In this document: piece by piece, positions 44,897 through 57,216 of the stretch
Position numbering within the stretch: the stretch's first letter is position 1
How the letters are laid out: each line of letters begins with the position of its first letter
DNA from: Mycobacterium genavense ATCC 51234
GTDB lineage: Bacteria; Actinomycetota; Actinomycetes; Mycobacteriales; Mycobacteriaceae
NCBI RefSeq assembly: GCF_000526915.1
Contig: NZ_JAGZ01000002.1
Location: 496,001-560,000 of the forward strand
Direction: 5' to 3'
DNA length: 64,000 bases
Notes under the pieces: model-generated
The model's input: only the letters and a program-made list of their open reading frames with translations
Told to the model about the DNA's origin: nothing
Database searches by the model: none
Position numbers and translations under genes: made by a program

Positions 44897-46159
44897 TTAT
44901 CGGCCGAAACGCGAAAGCACGTCGGCGACGACCGAATCGAGCGGCACCGACAGCTGCTCCCCGGTCGCCAGATCCTTGACGCCGATCGTGCCGGTGTCCA
45001 GATCGCGGTCACCGGCCACCAGTGCGACCCGGGCACCGGAGCGGTCGGCCGCGCGCATCGCGCCCTTGAGCCCGCGATCGCCGTAGGCCATGTCCACCCG
45101 GACACCGGCGGCCCGCAATTGAGAGCCCAGCACCGCCAGCCGCAACTTGGCCGCCTCGCTCAGCGGCACCCCGAACACCTCGCAGCGCGTCGACGACCCC
45201 ACCCTCTTGCCCTCGGCCCGCAACGCCAGCATGGTGCGGTCCACGCCGAGCCCAAATCCGATGCCGGACAGGTCTTGTCCGCCGAGCTGGCGCATCAGCC
45301 CGTCGTAGCGGCCGCCGCCGCCGATGCCGGACTGGGCACCCAATCCGTCGTGCACGAACTCGAAGGTGGTCTTGGTGTAGTAGTCGAGCCCCCGCACCAT
45401 GCGCGGGTTGATCACGTAGGGCACGCCCAGCGCGTCGAGGTGGGCCAGCACCGTGTCGAAGTGTTGCTTGGCCGCATCGGAGAGGTGGTCGAGCAGCACC
45501 GGGGCGTCGGCCGTCATGGCCTGGACCTCGGGTCGTTTGTCGTCCAGCACCCGCAACGGGTTGATCTCGGCGCGCCGGCGGGTCTCTGCGTCCAGGTCGA
45601 GCCCAAACAGGAATTCCTGCAGCAGTTCCCGGTACTGCGGCCGGCAACTGTCGTCGCCCAGCGAGGTGATCTCCAGCCGGAAGCCGTCCAGGCCGAGCGA
45701 GCGGAACCCGGCGTCGGCAATCGCGATGACCTCGGCGTCCAGCGCCGGGTCGTCGACGCCGATCGCCTCCACGCCCACCTGCTGCAGCTGGCGATACCGG
45801 CCGGCCTGCGGACGCTCGTAGCGGAAAAACGGTCCGGAATAGCACAATTTGACCGGCAGCGCGCCCCGGTCCAGGCCGTGCTCGATCACCGCGCGCACCA
45901 CCCCGGCCGTGCCCTCCGGCCGTAGCGTCACCGAGCGGTCACCGCGGTCGGCGAACGTGTACATCTCCTTGGACACCACGTCGGTGGATTCGCCGACGCC
46001 GCGAGCGAACAGCCCGGTGTCCTCGAAAATGGGTAGCTCGATGTCGCTGTAGCCGGCCCGGCGGGCGGCCCCGAGCAGACCGTCGCGCACGGCGACGAAC
46101 TGCGCCGAGTCCGGTGGAACGTAATCCGGCACGCCCTTGGGTGCGCTGAACTCCGTCAT
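44897..46159 (-). CDS. hisS: Histidyl-tRNA synthetase
   Basis: A 420-residue class II synthetase. Motif 2 is [21 protein letters not shown]; the histidine-specific signatures [15 protein letters not shown] and GGGGRYDGL and motif 3 in [14 protein letters not shown] are present. The C-terminal anticodon domain starts near residue 330. ATG 46157-46159 overlaps the glyoxalase II stop by four bases. It is intact and close to the M. tuberculosis length. Confidence 0.96.
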   Translation of the reverse strand: MTEFSAPKGVPDYVPPDSAQFVAVRDGLLGAARRAGYSDIELPIFEDTGLFARGVGESTDVVSKEMYTFADRGDRSVTLRPEGTAGVVRAVIEHGLDRGALPVKLCYSGPFFRYERPQAGRYRQLQQVGVEAIGVDDPALDAEVIAIADAGFRSLGLDGFRLEITSLGDDSCRPQYRELLQEFLFGLDLDAETRRRAEINPLRVLDDKRPEVQAMTADAPVLLDHLSDAAKQHFDTVLAHLDALGVPYVINPRMVRGLDYYTKTTFEFVHDGLGAQSGIGGGGRYDGLMRQLGGQDLSGIGFGLGVDRTMLALRAEGKRVGSSTRCEVFGVPLSEAAKLRLAVLGSQLRAAGVRVDMAYGDRGLKGAMRAADRSGARVALVAGDRDLDTGTIGVKDLATGEQLSVPLDSVVADVLSRFGR

Positions 46160-46830
46160 CCGGTCAGCCCTTCGAGGAACGGATTGAACCGGCGCTCGGC
46201 GCCAATCGTGGTGGAGTTGCCGTGGCCGGGCAGCACCACCGTGTCGTCGTCGAGCACCAACAGCTTGTCGATGATCGAGGTCAGCAGATCGCGGCCGCGG
46301 CCGCCGAACAGGTCGGTGCGGCCCACCGAGCGCTCGAACAGCGTGTCGCCGGTGAACACCACGTCTTTGTCCGCTGGGCTTGCTTGAGAAACCCGGAACA
46401 CCACCGATCCGCGGGTGTGTCCGGGTGTGTGGTCGACGTTGACGCTGACGTTGCCCAGGTCGATCTTGTCGCCGTCGCGGTCCAGTTCGACGACCTGCTT
46501 GGGCTCGCGGAAGAACGCGCCCGTCACCAGCTGCGCCAACCGCGGCCCCATGCCATGGATCGGGTCTTTGAGCATGAAGCGGTCTTCGGGGTGGATGTAG
46601 GTCGGGCAGCCGTAGGTGTCGGAGACCTTCTGCGCGGACCACATGTGGTCGATGTGCCCGTGCGTGAGCAGCACCGCGGCCGGCGTCAGCCGATTCTGGT
46701 CGAGAATGCGCCGTAGCGGAGCCATCGCACGCTGCCCCGGATCCACGATGACGGCGTCCGTTCCGGGGTGCTCGGCCAGCACGTAGCAGTTGCAAGCCAG
46801 CATGCCGGCGGGAAATCCGGTGATCAACAC
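46156..46830 (-). CDS. Metallo-beta-lactamase fold hydrolase, glyoxalase II-like (Rv2581c)
   Basis: A 224-residue hydrolase. The metal motif is [14 protein letters not shown] (HxHxDH), with further ligands in [24 protein letters not shown] and [11 protein letters not shown]. This is the short glyoxalase II-like branch, probably a thioesterase acting on a thiol conjugate. GTG 46828-46830. It is immediately upstream of hisS and coupled to it. It is intact. Confidence 0.9.
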   Translation of the reverse strand: MLITGFPAGMLACNCYVLAEHPGTDAVIVDPGQRAMAPLRRILDQNRLTPAAVLLTHGHIDHMWSAQKVSDTYGCPTYIHPEDRFMLKDPIHGMGPRLAQLVTGAFFREPKQVVELDRDGDKIDLGNVSVNVDHTPGHTRGSVVFRVSQASPADKDVVFTGDTLFERSVGRTDLFGGRGRDLLTSIIDKLLVLDDDTVVLPGHGNSTTIGAERRFNPFLEGLTG

Positions 46831-46935
46831 GCCTCCCAGTTTCCCACGGGGTCACTTGACACCGCTCGCGCCGCCCGCATTAGCCTGAGCCTGCTACCCC
46901 GGCCCCCACTTGACGACCATGGAGGCAGACCGGCC

Positions 46936-47841
46936 GTGCCGACCAACGAACAGCGACGTGCCAACGCCAAGCGCAAACTCGAACGGCAGCTCGAACGCCG
47001 CGCGAAGCAAGCCCGCAGGCGCCGGCTCTTGGTGATCGGCGGTGGTGCGGTGGTGGCCATCGCAGTGGTCGCCGCGGTGGTGATCACCGTGATCAACACG
47101 AACAAGAAGCACCAGCACGACACCGCCGCGCCGACGACCAGCAACTCCCCGGCAGCGTCGAGCACGACGACCCCGCAAACCGGGGTGGTGCCGCCGGTTC
47201 CGCCCCTGCCGGCGTTCAAGCCGTCGGACACCGTCGGCGCCAACTGCCAGTACCCGGCGTCGACGGACCCGGCCGCCAAGCCGGTCAAGCCGCCGCGCAC
47301 CGGCAAGGTGCCCACCGATCCGGCGCAGGTGAGCGCGAGCATGGCGACCAGCCAGGGCAACATCGGCCTGATGCTGGCAAACAACGAATCGCCTTGCACG
47401 GTCAACAGTTTCGCGAGCCTAATCGGGCAGAAGTATTTCGACGACACCAAGTGTCACCGGCTGACCACCTCGGAGTCGCTGGGCGTGCTGCAATGCGGTG
47501 ATCCCAAGGGCGACGGCACCGGCGGGCCGGGCTACCAGTTCGCCAACGAGTACCCGACCGACCAGTACCCGCCGAACGATCCCAAGCTGCGGGAACCGGT
47601 TTTGTACCCGCGCGGCACCCTGGCGATGGCCAACGCCGGGCCGGGCACCAACGGCAGCCAGTTCTTCATGGTCTACAAGGATTCTCAGCTGCCGCCGCAG
47701 TACACCGTCTTCGGCACGATCCAGGCCGACGGGCTCGCCGTGCTCGACAAGATCGCCAAGGCCGGCGTCAACGTCAACGGTGGCGGCCAGGACGGGGCAC
47801 CGGTCAGCGAAGTCACCATCAAGTCCATCCTGCTCGACTGA
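46936..47841 (+). CDS. ppiB: Membrane-anchored cyclophilin-type peptidyl-prolyl isomerase (Rv2582)
   Basis: A 301-residue protein. A basic cytoplasmic N-terminus (RRANAKRKLERQLERRAKQA) precedes one TM segment (VIGGGAVVAIAVVAAVVITVI). A Thr/Pro linker leads to an extracellular cyclophilin domain from about residue 130: TSQGNIGLMLANNESPCTVN, YFDDTKCHRLTT with the catalytic Arg (codon 47458-47460), VLQCGDPKGDGTGGPGYQF, and AGPGTNGSQFFMVYKD. GTG 46936-46938 gives the usual length. The next gene has a paralogous ectodomain. It is intact. Confidence 0.93.
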   Translation: MPTNEQRRANAKRKLERQLERRAKQARRRRLLVIGGGAVVAIAVVAAVVITVINTNKKHQHDTAAPTTSNSPAASSTTTPQTGVVPPVPPLPAFKPSDTVGANCQYPASTDPAAKPVKPPRTGKVPTDPAQVSASMATSQGNIGLMLANNESPCTVNSFASLIGQKYFDDTKCHRLTTSESLGVLQCGDPKGDGTGGPGYQFANEYPTDQYPPNDPKLREPVLYPRGTLAMANAGPGTNGSQFFMVYKDSQLPPQYTVFGTIQADGLAVLDKIAKAGVNVNGGGQDGAPVSEVTIKSILLD

Positions 47842-47902
47842 GCGCAACACGGGTCGTCGAGGATTCGTCGGAACCTGGCCGACACCTTAAGGCCAGTGCG
47901 TG

Positions 47903-49679
47903 GTGACGGAGTCGTTCGGACATTACGAGCTGCGCGAACTGCTGGGCCGCGGCGGCATGGGACAGGTGTTCCGCGCCTACGACACCAGCACGGACCGCAT
48001 CGTCGCGCTCAAGGTGCTGCCCGCACACCTGGCCGACGACGACGAATTCCAGCTGCGGTTCCGGCGCGAGGCGCGAATCGCGGCGAGCCTTTCCGACCCG
48101 CACATGGTGCCGATCCACAGCTACGGCGAGATCGACGGCCGGCTCTACGTCGACATGCGCCTGATCGAGGGCCGCGACCTGTTGGCCTACATCGCCGAAA
48201 ACGGTGGCCGGCTGAGCCCCGACCGCGGTAGCCGTGATCGAACAGGTTGCCGCGGCACTGGATACGGCCCACGAAGTGGGGCTGATCCACCGCGACATCA
48301 AGCCGTCCAACATCCTGGTGTCCGCCCGCGACTTCGTCTACCTGATCGACTTCGGGCTCGCGCGCACCGCCGCCGACACCGTGCTGACCCACACCGGCCA
48401 CACCATGGGCACCATGGCCTACATGGCCCCGGAACGCTTCCGGGGCATGACCGATCACCGCGCCGACATCTACGCCCTGGCCTGCGTGCTCTACGAATGC
48501 CTGACCGGGCACCTGGCCTACCCCGGCGACACCTTCGAAGAACAACTCAACGCGCATCTGAACGCCCCGCCGCCACGACCCTCGTTCACCGCACCGGGCG
48601 TGCCGCCGGTCATCGACGACGTCGTCGCCCGCGGCATGGCAAAGGATCTCAACCGGCGCTACCAAACCGCCGTCGAGTTCGCCAACGCCGCCAAGGCCGC
48701 ACTGTCGGGTGCCGGCAACCCCGCGCCGCCTAGCCCGCCGCCGCCGCACTACCCGGCGACCGCGGCCGCCCCGGCGCCCCCATCCAGCCCCGCGCCGCCC
48801 CCGCAACAGCAGCGCTCGAGCAGGGCGCTGATCATCGGCAGCGTCGCCGCATCGATCTTCACCCTGGCCATGGTGACGATTCTGGTCGTCGCCCTGGTGA
48901 CGAACAGCGATTCCGGTTCGAATAGTGCGACCTCCAGCACCGTGCCGCATCCCCGGACGCTCAAACAGGGGCCCGCCTTCGGCGCACCGGGAGCACCGTC
49001 GACCCCGGCCGCCCCGAACCCGAATGCCGCGCCGCCGTTGCCGGCGTTTGCCCCGCCATCCGACCTGGGTGCCAATTGCCAATACCAGCCGGTGGGCAAC
49101 GACTCGGTGGATGCGTCGCCCAAGCCCGTCAACCTGCCTCCGTCCGGGCGGTTATCCACCACGCCGGCGCAGATCCCCGCCACCATCTCCACCAACTTCG
49201 GCGATATCGGCATCGAGCTCGCCAACGGCGAGTCCCCGTGCACGGTGAACAGCTTCGTCAGCCTGGTCCACCAACAATTCTTCGACGGCACCACCTGCCC
49301 GCAGCTGTCCACCGGCTCCGACGGCGCGATGCTGTCGTGCGGTGGCCCCGACAAAGACGGCAACGGCGGCCCCGGTTACGAGTTCGCCGACGAATATCCC
49401 ACCAACCAATATCCGCCGAGAGATCCCGCGCTCAGGGCGACCGTGGTGTACCCGCGCGGATCGGTGATCATGGCCAGCAACGAACCCAACACCAACGGTA
49501 GCCAATTCGTCATGGTCTACCAGGACACCGAGGCATTGCCCACCTTCACGCTGCTCGGCAACGTCGACCAGGCCGGCCTCGCCGTCCTCGACAAGATCGC
49601 CGCGGCAGGAGTCGCCGGCCACCGGCTGACCGGCCTGCCCACCTCACCGGTCACCATCAACTCGGTGCGGCTCGGCTGA
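47903..49679 (+). pseudogene. Receptor Ser/Thr protein kinase with extracellular cyclophilin-like domain; frameshifted in the kinase
   Basis: GTG 47903 opens a kinase N-lobe (LLGRGGMGQVFRAYDT, IVALKVLP). After GGRLSPDR the sequence CGCGGTAGCC lacks two bases (CGCGCGGTAGCC expected near 48225), and the kinase resumes in another frame: EVGLIHRDIKPSNILV, YLIDFGLAR, MAPERFRG. A Pro-rich juxtamembrane part leads to a TM segment (ALIIGSVAASIFTLAMVTIL). The ectodomain (49060-49679) is clearly paralogous to that of the adjacent ppiB (LANGESPCTVNSFVSLV, TNGSQFVMVYQD). The catalytic Arg of cyclophilins is Gln here (CPQL against CHRL). An internal GTG at 48234 could make a kinase-dead membrane product. 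Confidence 0.88.
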
Positions 49680-49682
49680 GCC

Positions 49683-52055
49683 TTACGCCGCGGACGTCAC
49701 GCGGTAGACGTCGTACACGCCTTCGACGTTGCGCACGACGTTCAGCAAGTGCCCGAGGTGCTTGGGGTCACCCATCTCGAAAGTGAAGCGGCTGATCGCA
49801 ACTCGGTCGCCCGAGGTGGTGACCGACGCGGACAGGATGTTGACCTTCTCGTCGGCTAGCACCCGCGTGACGTCCGACAGCAGCCGGTGCCGGTCGAGTG
49901 CCTCGACCTGAATGGCCACCAGGAACACCGACGACGGCGACGGGGCCCACAGCACCTCGATGATGCGCTCGGCCTGCTGCTGCAGCGAGGCGGCATTGGT
50001 GCAGTCGGTGCGGTGCACGCTGACGCCGCCACCGCGGGTGACGAAGCCCATGATCGCATCGCCGGGCACGGGTGTGCAGCACTTGGCCAGCTTGGTCAGC
50101 ACGCCGGGAGCGCCGGGAACCGAGACACCGACGTCGTCGGTGCTGCGCGGACGGCGCAACATCGTTGTCGGCGTTGATCTTTCGGCGAGGTCCTCCTCGG
50201 CCTGGTCGATGCCGCCAAGCTCGGCCAGCAGCCGCTGGACGACGTGGCGTGCCGAGACATGTCCCTCGCCGATCGCGGTGTACATCGCCGACACGTCGGT
50301 GTAGTGCAACTCACGCGCCACCGCCGACATGGCCTCACCATTGACCAAGCGCTGCAACGGAAGTCCGCCGCGACGAACCTCGCGGGCCATCGCCTCCTTG
50401 CCGACTTCCAGCGCTTCCTCGCGGCGCTCCTTGGCAAACCACTGCCGGATCTTCGCCTTGGCCCGCGGTGACACCACGAACTGCTGCCAGTCCCGCGACG
50501 GCCCGGCGTTGGGCGCCTTGGAGGTGAAAACCTCTACGACTTCCCCGTTTTCGAGCTTGCGTTCCAGCGCCACCAATCGCCCGTTGACCCGGGCGCCGAT
50601 GCACCGGTGACCGACCTCGGTGTGCACCGCGTAGGCGAAGTCCACCGGGGTCGAGCCGGTCGGCAGGGTGATGACGTCCCCCTTGGGGGTGAACACGAAA
50701 ATCTCTTGCACGGCAAGGTCGTAACGCAACGACTCCAGGAACTCGCCGGGGTCGGCGGCCTCCCGTTGCCAGTCGAGCAGTTGCCGCATCCAGGCCATGT
50801 CGTCGATCTCAACGGCGGCGTTCGGATGCAGAACACCGTTGCGGCCCTTGGTTTCCTTGTACCGCCAGTGCGCGGCGATACCGTATTCGGCGGTGCGGTG
50901 CATGTCGCGGGTGCGGATCTGCACTTCCAGCGGCTTGCCCTCCGGCCCGACGACCGTGGTGTGCAGTGATTGGTAGACACCGTATCTGGGCTGGGCGATG
51001 TAGTCCTTGAACCGCCCTGCCATCGGCTGCCACAGCGAATGCACCACGCCCACGGCGGCGTAGCAGTCCCGGATCTCGTCGCACAGGATGCGGATGCCGA
51101 CCAGGTCATGGATGTCGTCGAAATCACGGCCCTTGACGATCATCTTCTGGTAGATCGACCAGTAGTGCTTGGGCCGGCCCTCCACCGTCGCCTTGATTTT
51201 CGACGCGCCCAGCGTGGCGACGATTTCGGCGCGGACCTTGGCCAGGTAGGTGTCCCGCGACGGCGCCCGCCCGGCGACCAGGCGGACGATCTCCTCGTAC
51301 TTCTTCGGGTGCAGGATCGCGAACGACAGGTCTTCCAGCTCCCACTTCACACTGGCCATACCGAGCCGATGCGCCAGGGGCGCAATGACTTCCAGCGTCT
51401 CGCGGGCTTTACGCGCCTGCTTTTCCGGCGGCAGGAACCGCATGGTCCGCATGTTGTGCAGCCGGTCGGCCACCTTGATGACCAACACCCGCGGGTCCCG
51501 CGCCATCGCGGTGATCATCTTGCGAATCGTCTCACCCTCGGCGGCGTTGCCCAGCTCGACGCGGTCCAGCTTGGTCACCCCGTCGACGAGGTGGCCCACC
51601 TCTTCGCCGAATTCCTCGCTCAGCGCCTCCAGCGTGTACCCGGTGTCCTCGACGGTGTCGTGCAGCAACGCCGCCACCAAAGTCGTTGTGTCCATTCCCA
51701 ATTCGGCGAGAATGTTGGCAACGGCCAGCGGATGGGTGATATAGGGATCACCGGAGCGGCGCAGTTGACTGGCGTGCCGCCGGTCGGCCACCTCGAACGC
51801 CCTGTTGAGCATCGAGAAGTTCGCCTTCGGGTAGATCTCCCGGTGCACCGCCACCAGCGGCTCGAGCACGGGGTTGAACGCGCCGCGCTGGGCGGTCATC
51901 CGGCGGGCCAGCCGGGCCCGGACCCGACGCGACGCGCTGCTCGATGTCTTCAGGGTCTCGGCGACCGGCTCGGCCGCCTCGACGACGGGTGACGACTCCG
52001 TGAGGGGCGGCACAACGGCTTGCGCCGAGCTTTGCTCATCCGCCACGTTGGTCAC
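49683..52055 (-). CDS. relA: Bifunctional (p)ppGpp synthetase/hydrolase Rel
   Basis: A 790-residue RSH protein. The hydrolase HD domain has [20 protein letters not shown]; synthetase motifs are [13 protein letters not shown] and [18 protein letters not shown]; then TGS ([20 protein letters not shown]), a helical/zinc-finger region ([13 protein letters not shown]) and a C-terminal ACT domain ([20 protein letters not shown]). All domains are complete, so the stringent response should be working. GTG 52053-52055 is the first start; it follows apt by 27 bases. It is in the run secD-secF-lipoprotein-apt-relA. Confidence 0.96.
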   Translation of the reverse strand: MTNVADEQSSAQAVVPPLTESSPVVEAAEPVAETLKTSSSASRRVRARLARRMTAQRGAFNPVLEPLVAVHREIYPKANFSMLNRAFEVADRRHASQLRRSGDPYITHPLAVANILAELGMDTTTLVAALLHDTVEDTGYTLEALSEEFGEEVGHLVDGVTKLDRVELGNAAEGETIRKMITAMARDPRVLVIKVADRLHNMRTMRFLPPEKQARKARETLEVIAPLAHRLGMASVKWELEDLSFAILHPKKYEEIVRLVAGRAPSRDTYLAKVRAEIVATLGASKIKATVEGRPKHYWSIYQKMIVKGRDFDDIHDLVGIRILCDEIRDCYAAVGVVHSLWQPMAGRFKDYIAQPRYGVYQSLHTTVVGPEGKPLEVQIRTRDMHRTAEYGIAAHWRYKETKGRNGVLHPNAAVEIDDMAWMRQLLDWQREAADPGEFLESLRYDLAVQEIFVFTPKGDVITLPTGSTPVDFAYAVHTEVGHRCIGARVNGRLVALERKLENGEVVEVFTSKAPNAGPSRDWQQFVVSPRAKAKIRQWFAKERREEALEVGKEAMAREVRRGGLPLQRLVNGEAMSAVARELHYTDVSAMYTAIGEGHVSARHVVQRLLAELGGIDQAEEDLAERSTPTTMLRRPRSTDDVGVSVPGAPGVLTKLAKCCTPVPGDAIMGFVTRGGGVSVHRTDCTNAASLQQQAERIIEVLWAPSPSSVFLVAIQVEALDRHRLLSDVTRVLADEKVNILSASVTTSGDRVAISRFTFEMGDPKHLGHLLNVVRNVEGVYDVYRVTSAA

Positions 52056-52082
52056 CTCCGACCTCGAGGATATCCCGCGCGG

Positions 52083-52625
52083 CTAGACGCGGCTCAGGCT
52101 TTCTACCGGCAAAGGCGCGACGGCTGCCCGGCCGCCGAGCGCGGTGATTTCCACCAGCACGGCCGCACCGGTCACCTGGGCCCCGGCGCGCTCGAGCAGG
52201 CGGTTGGCCGCCCCCAGCGTGCCGCCGGTGGCCAGCAAGTCGTCGATGATCATGATGCTGGTGCCGCGCAAGTCCAGACCGTCGGCCGGGATCTCGATCG
52301 CCGCGGGACCGTACTCCCGCTCGTACGCCTCGCGGAGCACCGGCGGTGGCAGCTTGCCCTCCTTGCGGATGGACAGCACACCGGTGCCGAGCCGGGCGGC
52401 AACGGCGGCGGCCACCAACGACCCGCGCGATTCGATGCCGGCCACCAGATCGACACCGGCAGAAAGGTCCACCAGCGCGTCGATCACCGCGTTCATCGCC
52501 GACCGGTCGGCGAACAGCGGGGTGAGGTCCTTGAACTGGACTCCCCGCTTCGGAAAGTTGGCGACGTCGCGGGTCAACGACGCGATCCGGTCGGCCAGCG
52601 CCGAATCCTCGCGAATATCCGTCAC
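52083..52625 (-). CDS. apt: Adenine phosphoribosyltransferase
   Basis: A 180-residue purine salvage enzyme (adenine + PRPP to AMP). The PRPP-binding loop is [20 protein letters not shown]; the hood has [10 protein letters not shown] and the flexible loop region [21 protein letters not shown] 52623-52625 overlaps the lipoprotein stop (GTGA), the usual coupling; ATG 52638-52640 would add five residues. It is next to relA, as in many bacteria, where GTP/ATP pools and (p)ppGpp meet. It is intact. Confidence 0.92.
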   Translation of the reverse strand: MTDIREDSALADRIASLTRDVANFPKRGVQFKDLTPLFADRSAMNAVIDALVDLSAGVDLVAGIESRGSLVAAAVAARLGTGVLSIRKEGKLPPPVLREAYEREYGPAAIEIPADGLDLRGTSIMIIDDLLATGGTLGAANRLLERAGAQVTGAAVLVEITALGGRAAVAPLPVESLSRV

Positions 52626-54268
52626 TGCATCAAAGCCCATCGGTCCATGTTCCAACCCACGCCCCACCTGGTCGGGTTCTCGCTGACTGCGTACATCTTT
52701 TTCGACATCAGCAACGTGCGCTGCTGGCGATACAGGGGCAACGTGGGCATATCACCCCAGAGTACCGGCGCTGCCTCGGCAAGCAGGCGAACCCGCTCGG
52801 CCGGGTCGCCGGACACCGCAAGCGCCCCGATTACGCCGTCTACCTGCGGGTTCGCGTAGGCCGACAGATTATTGCCGTTGCCGCTGTGCAGGTCGTAGGC
52901 GTCCATCGACGACGACCCGGTGGACCCGCTGCCGCTGGCTCCACCCGTGCTGGCCAGCAGAACATCGATCTTTCCGCCCGTGAGCGCCTGGGGTCCGGAG
53001 GTGTCCAGTCTGACGTTGGAAACAGTGATACCGGCCGCGGCGCACGACTTGGTGATGGTGCCGACGGTGACCGCGAGTCGGGCGTTGGGCCCCTGGTAGC
53101 CGATCCGCACCGGCAACGGCGCACCCAGCGCCGCGCGGGCGGCGACGGGGTCCGCCCGGTTGAACGGGCCCGCCTCGGCGGCCCCGTCGGCCTGCGCGAC
53201 GGCGTCCTCGGCGACGGGAGACAACCGCGAGTTGGCGATCGGGACCCCGGCGTCACGCGCGATCACGTCGCGAGGCGTACACAGCGCGACCGCGCGGCGG
53301 GCGTTGGCCTGCGCCAACGGTCCCTGCGGCGCGAAAATCAGCTGCTCGATGCCCGCCGCGGGCGCGTCGGTGCGCTCGTAGTTGTCCGGCGTGGCCAGCG
53401 CGCCCGACGACCCGGCCGCGACGTCGACGACGTCGACGCTGCGGTTGTTGACCCGGTCCTGGATGTCGGGCGCCTGCGGCGACACGGTGATCCGCTTGGT
53501 GATCGCCTTGGGACCCCACCACCGGTCGTTGGCCACCAGCACCACGGCGCCGTCGTCCAAAACGGATTCGATTTTGTACGGGCCCGACGACGGGAAGCGC
53601 TTGACGATGTCGTCGTGTTTGAGGCCCGGCTTGAGGTCCCACGTGGTGTTCCACAGTTGTGCGATCTGTGCGACCGACGCGGTGTTTTTGCTGAGCAGCG
53701 TCGCGGTCACGTCGATATTCAGCTGATCGGCGATGACGTGCGACGGCATCATCGTGGTCGCGGTGAACAATTGGGTGTAGTCGACGATGCCGCGGTCCGG
53801 AACGAACGACACCCGCGCCTTCTTTTGCCCGGGTATGCATTCGATGTTGGCGATGTCGACGTAGCCGGCCTGGGTGGCGGCGTCGAACCCGGGAAACCGG
53901 CCCGACTGAGCGGCCCAGGCCAGCACCAGATCGTCGCAGGTCACCGGCTTGCCGTCGGAATACACCGCGTTGTCGGCGATCTGATAGTCGAGCACCAGCG
54001 GCGAACCGCTGATTACCGAGACGGAGCCGAAGTCGTGGTCGGCGACGACCTGTCCGTCGGGGCCGTGGTAGCCGAACCCGGTCAGCGTGCGGGCGAACGC
54101 CTGCGCCGCGGCCGACGCGAACCCGACGGTGGTGTTGGCGTTGTAGCTGCTCACCGGCCCGTCGACGACGTAGACGATCTCCGTGGCGGCGCTGCTCGAG
54201 CATCCCGTCAACGTGATCGCGGCGGCCAACGGTAACGCCAAAGCAACGGCCGCGGCCCGCTTCAGCAT
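52622..54268 (-). CDS. ABC transporter family 5 substrate-binding lipoprotein (Rv2585c)
   Basis: A 548-residue lipoprotein. The signal peptide ends in the lipobox LTGC, with the lipidated Cys at about residue 23. The mature part has the family 5 (DppA/OppA) layout: [49 protein letters not shown], and a C-terminal [15 protein letters not shown]. No permease or ATPase genes are beside it, so the transporter partner, if any, is elsewhere, or the protein has another role next to SecDF. ATG 54266-54268. It is intact. Confidence 0.88.
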   Translation of the reverse strand: MLKRAAAVALALPLAAAITLTGCSSSAATEIVYVVDGPVSSYNANTTVGFASAAAQAFARTLTGFGYHGPDGQVVADHDFGSVSVISGSPLVLDYQIADNAVYSDGKPVTCDDLVLAWAAQSGRFPGFDAATQAGYVDIANIECIPGQKKARVSFVPDRGIVDYTQLFTATTMMPSHVIADQLNIDVTATLLSKNTASVAQIAQLWNTTWDLKPGLKHDDIVKRFPSSGPYKIESVLDDGAVVLVANDRWWGPKAITKRITVSPQAPDIQDRVNNRSVDVVDVAAGSSGALATPDNYERTDAPAAGIEQLIFAPQGPLAQANARRAVALCTPRDVIARDAGVPIANSRLSPVAEDAVAQADGAAEAGPFNRADPVAARAALGAPLPVRIGYQGPNARLAVTVGTITKSCAAAGITVSNVRLDTSGPQALTGGKIDVLLASTGGASGSGSTGSSSMDAYDLHSGNGNNLSAYANPQVDGVIGALAVSGDPAERVRLLAEAAPVLWGDMPTLPLYRQQRTLLMSKKMYAVSENPTRWGVGWNMDRWALMQ

Positions 54269-54273
54269 CGCGG

Positions 54274-55533
54274 CTACCGCCGGCCGGCGTTCCGCTTGCC
54301 GCTCGGGCGCCGGGTGCCGGTGGGTCGCACGGGCCGCGCACCCGGCGCCGGCTTGTTCGGCGCGGGCTCGGCAGGCTTTTTGGTCTCCGGCGCGGTCTGG
54401 GTGTCGGGGGCGTCGTCGGCGGTCGACTCCGTGGGCACCGGCGTGCCGGGTTTGCGGCGTTTGAGCACGCGGCGGGTGTGGGTCTTCACCAGCTCGGTGC
54501 GCTCGCGCAGCGTGACCAGCAGCGGGGTGGCGAAGAAGATCGACGAATAGGTGCCGACCAGGATGCCGACCAGCTGCACCAGGGCCAGGTCCTTCAGCGT
54601 GCCGACGCCCAGCAGCCACACCGCCACCACCATCAGCGCCAGCACCGGCAGCACCGAGATCAGGCTGGTGTTGATCGAGCGCATGAAGGTCTGGTTGATC
54701 GCCAGGTTGGCTTCCTCGGCGAAGGTGCGCCGGTTGGTGTGCTGGAAGTCTTTGGTGTTCTCTTCGACCTTGTCGAAGACGATGACCGTGTCATAGAGCG
54801 AGAACCCGAGGATGGTCAGCAAACCGATCACCGTCGCCGGGCTGACCTCGAAGCCCACCAGCGAGTACACGCCCGCGGTGACGGTCAGGTCGAAAACCAT
54901 CGTCGTCAGCGCGGAGATCGACATGTAGCGCTCGTAGCGCACCATGATGTAAATGCTGACCAGCACCAGGAACACGCCCAGCGCGATCAGCGCCTTGTTG
55001 GTGATCTGGTCGCCCCAGGTCTCCGACACCGCCGAGTCGCTGATCGCCGCCTTGCTCGGCTTGCCGTCGGTGCCCTTGGGCTGGAATGCGTCGAACAGCG
55101 CGTTGCGCAGCTTCGTGGTCTGGTCGTTGGACAGCGTTTCCGAGCTGATCTGCACCGTCGCCGAGCCGACGGTGCCGACGATGACGACCGCTGCAGCGTC
55201 GCGGCCCAGAATCTTGCGGAACACGTCCTGCACCTGCGAGGTCTGGACTTGACCCGTCCCGCCGGTGGCGGGCATCGAGACCGTGGTGCCGCCCTTGAAG
55301 TCGATCCCGAAGGTAAAGCCGCGCAGCACGATCGACAGGACCGCGATCGCGACGATCGCCCCGCTGATGCCGAACCACAACCGGCGCCGCCCGATGACCT
55401 CGAACGCGCCCGTCCCGGTGTAGAGCCGGGCGAGGAAGCCGTGCCGCGGCGGCGAGGCGGCGGAGTCGGACGCCACCTGCACCGCGGCGTCGGCGTCGGT
55501 GAGTTCGATCGCGTCGACGTCTTTGGCGCTCAT
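54274..55533 (-). CDS. secF: Protein translocase subunit SecF
   Basis: A 419-residue membrane protein with six TM segments. TM1 ([20 protein letters not shown]) is followed by the [13 protein letters not shown] motif and the periplasmic P1 domain. TM2-TM6 contain [34 protein letters not shown] and [18 protein letters not shown]. The C-terminal ~75 residues are a charged Pro/Ala/Thr-rich tail, common in mycobacteria. ATG overlaps the secD stop (ATGA). It works with SecD in proton-driven late translocation. It is intact. Confidence 0.95.
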   Translation of the reverse strand: MSAKDVDAIELTDADAAVQVASDSAASPPRHGFLARLYTGTGAFEVIGRRRLWFGISGAIVAIAVLSIVLRGFTFGIDFKGGTTVSMPATGGTGQVQTSQVQDVFRKILGRDAAAVVIVGTVGSATVQISSETLSNDQTTKLRNALFDAFQPKGTDGKPSKAAISDSAVSETWGDQITNKALIALGVFLVLVSIYIMVRYERYMSISALTTMVFDLTVTAGVYSLVGFEVSPATVIGLLTILGFSLYDTVIVFDKVEENTKDFQHTNRRTFAEEANLAINQTFMRSINTSLISVLPVLALMVVAVWLLGVGTLKDLALVQLVGILVGTYSSIFFATPLLVTLRERTELVKTHTRRVLKRRKPGTPVPTESTADDAPDTQTAPETKKPAEPAPNKPAPGARPVRPTGTRRPSGKRNAGRR

Positions 55534-57209
55534 CGCGTTACCTGTCCCGTCTTCAGGTCCGCGGCCCGGCGTTCACGCGCGACCTGCTGGACGGCGCCCA
55601 GGCCGTTGTACGCGGGCTTGGCCAGCGTCGGCGACTTGGAGGCCATGTACACCAGCGGCCAGGTCACCAGGAACACCACCACGACGTCGAGCACCGTGGT
55701 CAGGCCCAACGTGAAGGCGAAGCCCCGCACCTGGCCGATCGCGAGGCCGTACAGCACCGCGGCGGCCAGGAACGTCACGGCGTTACCCGACACGATCGTC
55801 CTGCGGGCCCGGCTCCAGCCTCGCGGCACCGCCGAGCGGAACGTACGGCCTTCGCGGATCTCGTCCTTGATGCGCTCGAAGAACACCACGAACGAGTCCG
55901 CGGTGGTACCGATACCGATGATCAGACCGGCGATACCGGCCAGGTCCAGCGTGTAGTTGATCTGTCTGCCCAGCAGCACCAGGATCGCGAAAATCATTGC
56001 ACCGGAAGCGATTAGAGATAACGCCGTCAGCAATCCGAGCACCCGGTAATACAGCAGCGAGTACAGCAGCACCAGGACCAAGCCGATCGCGCCCGCGATC
56101 AGCCCCGCCCGCAGCGAAGTCAATCCCAGTGTCGCCGAGACGGTTTGGGCCTCCGACGATTCGAAGGACAGTGGCAGCGAGCCGTATTTCAAGACGTTGG
56201 CCAGCTGCTTGGCGGTGGCCAACGTGAACGGCGGATCGCCGCCAGAGATCTGGGTGCGACCGCCGGGGATCGCTTCCTGGATCATCGGCGCGCTGACCAC
56301 CTGGGAGTCCAGCGTGAACGCGGTCTGGGTGCCGATGTGGGCGGCGGTGAAGTCCGCCCAGGTGTTGGCCGCGGCGGGCTTGAACTGCAAGTCGACGACG
56401 TAGCCGATGCCGCGCTGGTTCATCGTCGAGCTGGCATCCTGGATCTGATCACCGCTGATGATCGACGGCCCCAGCACGTAGACGTACTTGTGGTCGGTCG
56501 AGCAGGTCACCAGCGGCAGGGCCGGGTCGTCGTTGCCGGCCAGGATGTCCTCTTTGTCGCAGTGGGCGGCCACCCACTGTTGAGCGACCATTTGGATGTA
56601 GGGGTTGTTGCTCTGCCGGAAATCCTTCATCACCTTGATGCGCTCGGCGAGATCCTTGCGCGGATCCGGCGGCCCGGGCGCCTCGGGCGGCGGACTCGGG
56701 CTGGGGCTGGGTGTCGGCGGCGGGTCCTGCGGGTAGGGACGCGGTTGCGGCGCCGGGCGCCCGGGTGCGGGCTGGCCGGCGGGCGGCGGACCGGGCTGGC
56801 CGGCCGGCGGCTTGGGTTCGGCGGCTTGGGCCGGCGCGGAGTTCAGCACCGGGCGGATGTAGAGCCGGGCGGTCTGTCCCAGGTTGCGGGCCTCGTTGCC
56901 GTCGTTGCCGGGCACGGTGATCACCAGGTTGTCGCCGTCGACCACCACCTCGGAACCGGAGACGCCCAGGCCGTTGACGCGGGCGCTGATGATCTGTTGG
57001 GCCTGCGACAGCGCGTCCTTGCTGGGGCGCGAGCCGTCCGGGGTGCGCGCGGTCAACGTGACGCGGGTGCCGCCCTGCAGGTCGATGCCGAGCTTCGGGG
57101 CGGCGCGCTTGTCTCCGGTGAGAAATACCAACAGGTAGACGCCGATTAGCAAGACGAAGAAAACCGACAGGTGGCGGGCAGGGTGCACCGGCGCCGAAGA
57201 CGATGCCAC
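55530..57209 (-). CDS. secD: Protein translocase subunit SecD
   Basis: A 559-residue protein. TM1 ([17 protein letters not shown]) is followed by [13 protein letters not shown] and a large periplasmic domain. That domain has a Pro-rich insert at about residues 135-190, typical of mycobacteria. TM2-TM6 include [39 protein letters not shown] and [18 protein letters not shown] 57207-57209 is preceded by a duplicated SD region (57217-57236). It is coupled to secF. It is intact. Confidence 0.95.
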   Translation of the reverse strand: MASSSAPVHPARHLSVFFVLLIGVYLLVFLTGDKRAAPKLGIDLQGGTRVTLTARTPDGSRPSKDALSQAQQIISARVNGLGVSGSEVVVDGDNLVITVPGNDGNEARNLGQTARLYIRPVLNSAPAQAAEPKPPAGQPGPPPAGQPAPGRPAPQPRPYPQDPPPTPSPSPSPPPEAPGPPDPRKDLAERIKVMKDFRQSNNPYIQMVAQQWVAAHCDKEDILAGNDDPALPLVTCSTDHKYVYVLGPSIISGDQIQDASSTMNQRGIGYVVDLQFKPAAANTWADFTAAHIGTQTAFTLDSQVVSAPMIQEAIPGGRTQISGGDPPFTLATAKQLANVLKYGSLPLSFESSEAQTVSATLGLTSLRAGLIAGAIGLVLVLLYSLLYYRVLGLLTALSLIASGAMIFAILVLLGRQINYTLDLAGIAGLIIGIGTTADSFVVFFERIKDEIREGRTFRSAVPRGWSRARRTIVSGNAVTFLAAAVLYGLAIGQVRGFAFTLGLTTVLDVVVVFLVTWPLVYMASKSPTLAKPAYNGLGAVQQVARERRAADLKTGQVTR

Positions 57210-57216
57210 TTTCGTT

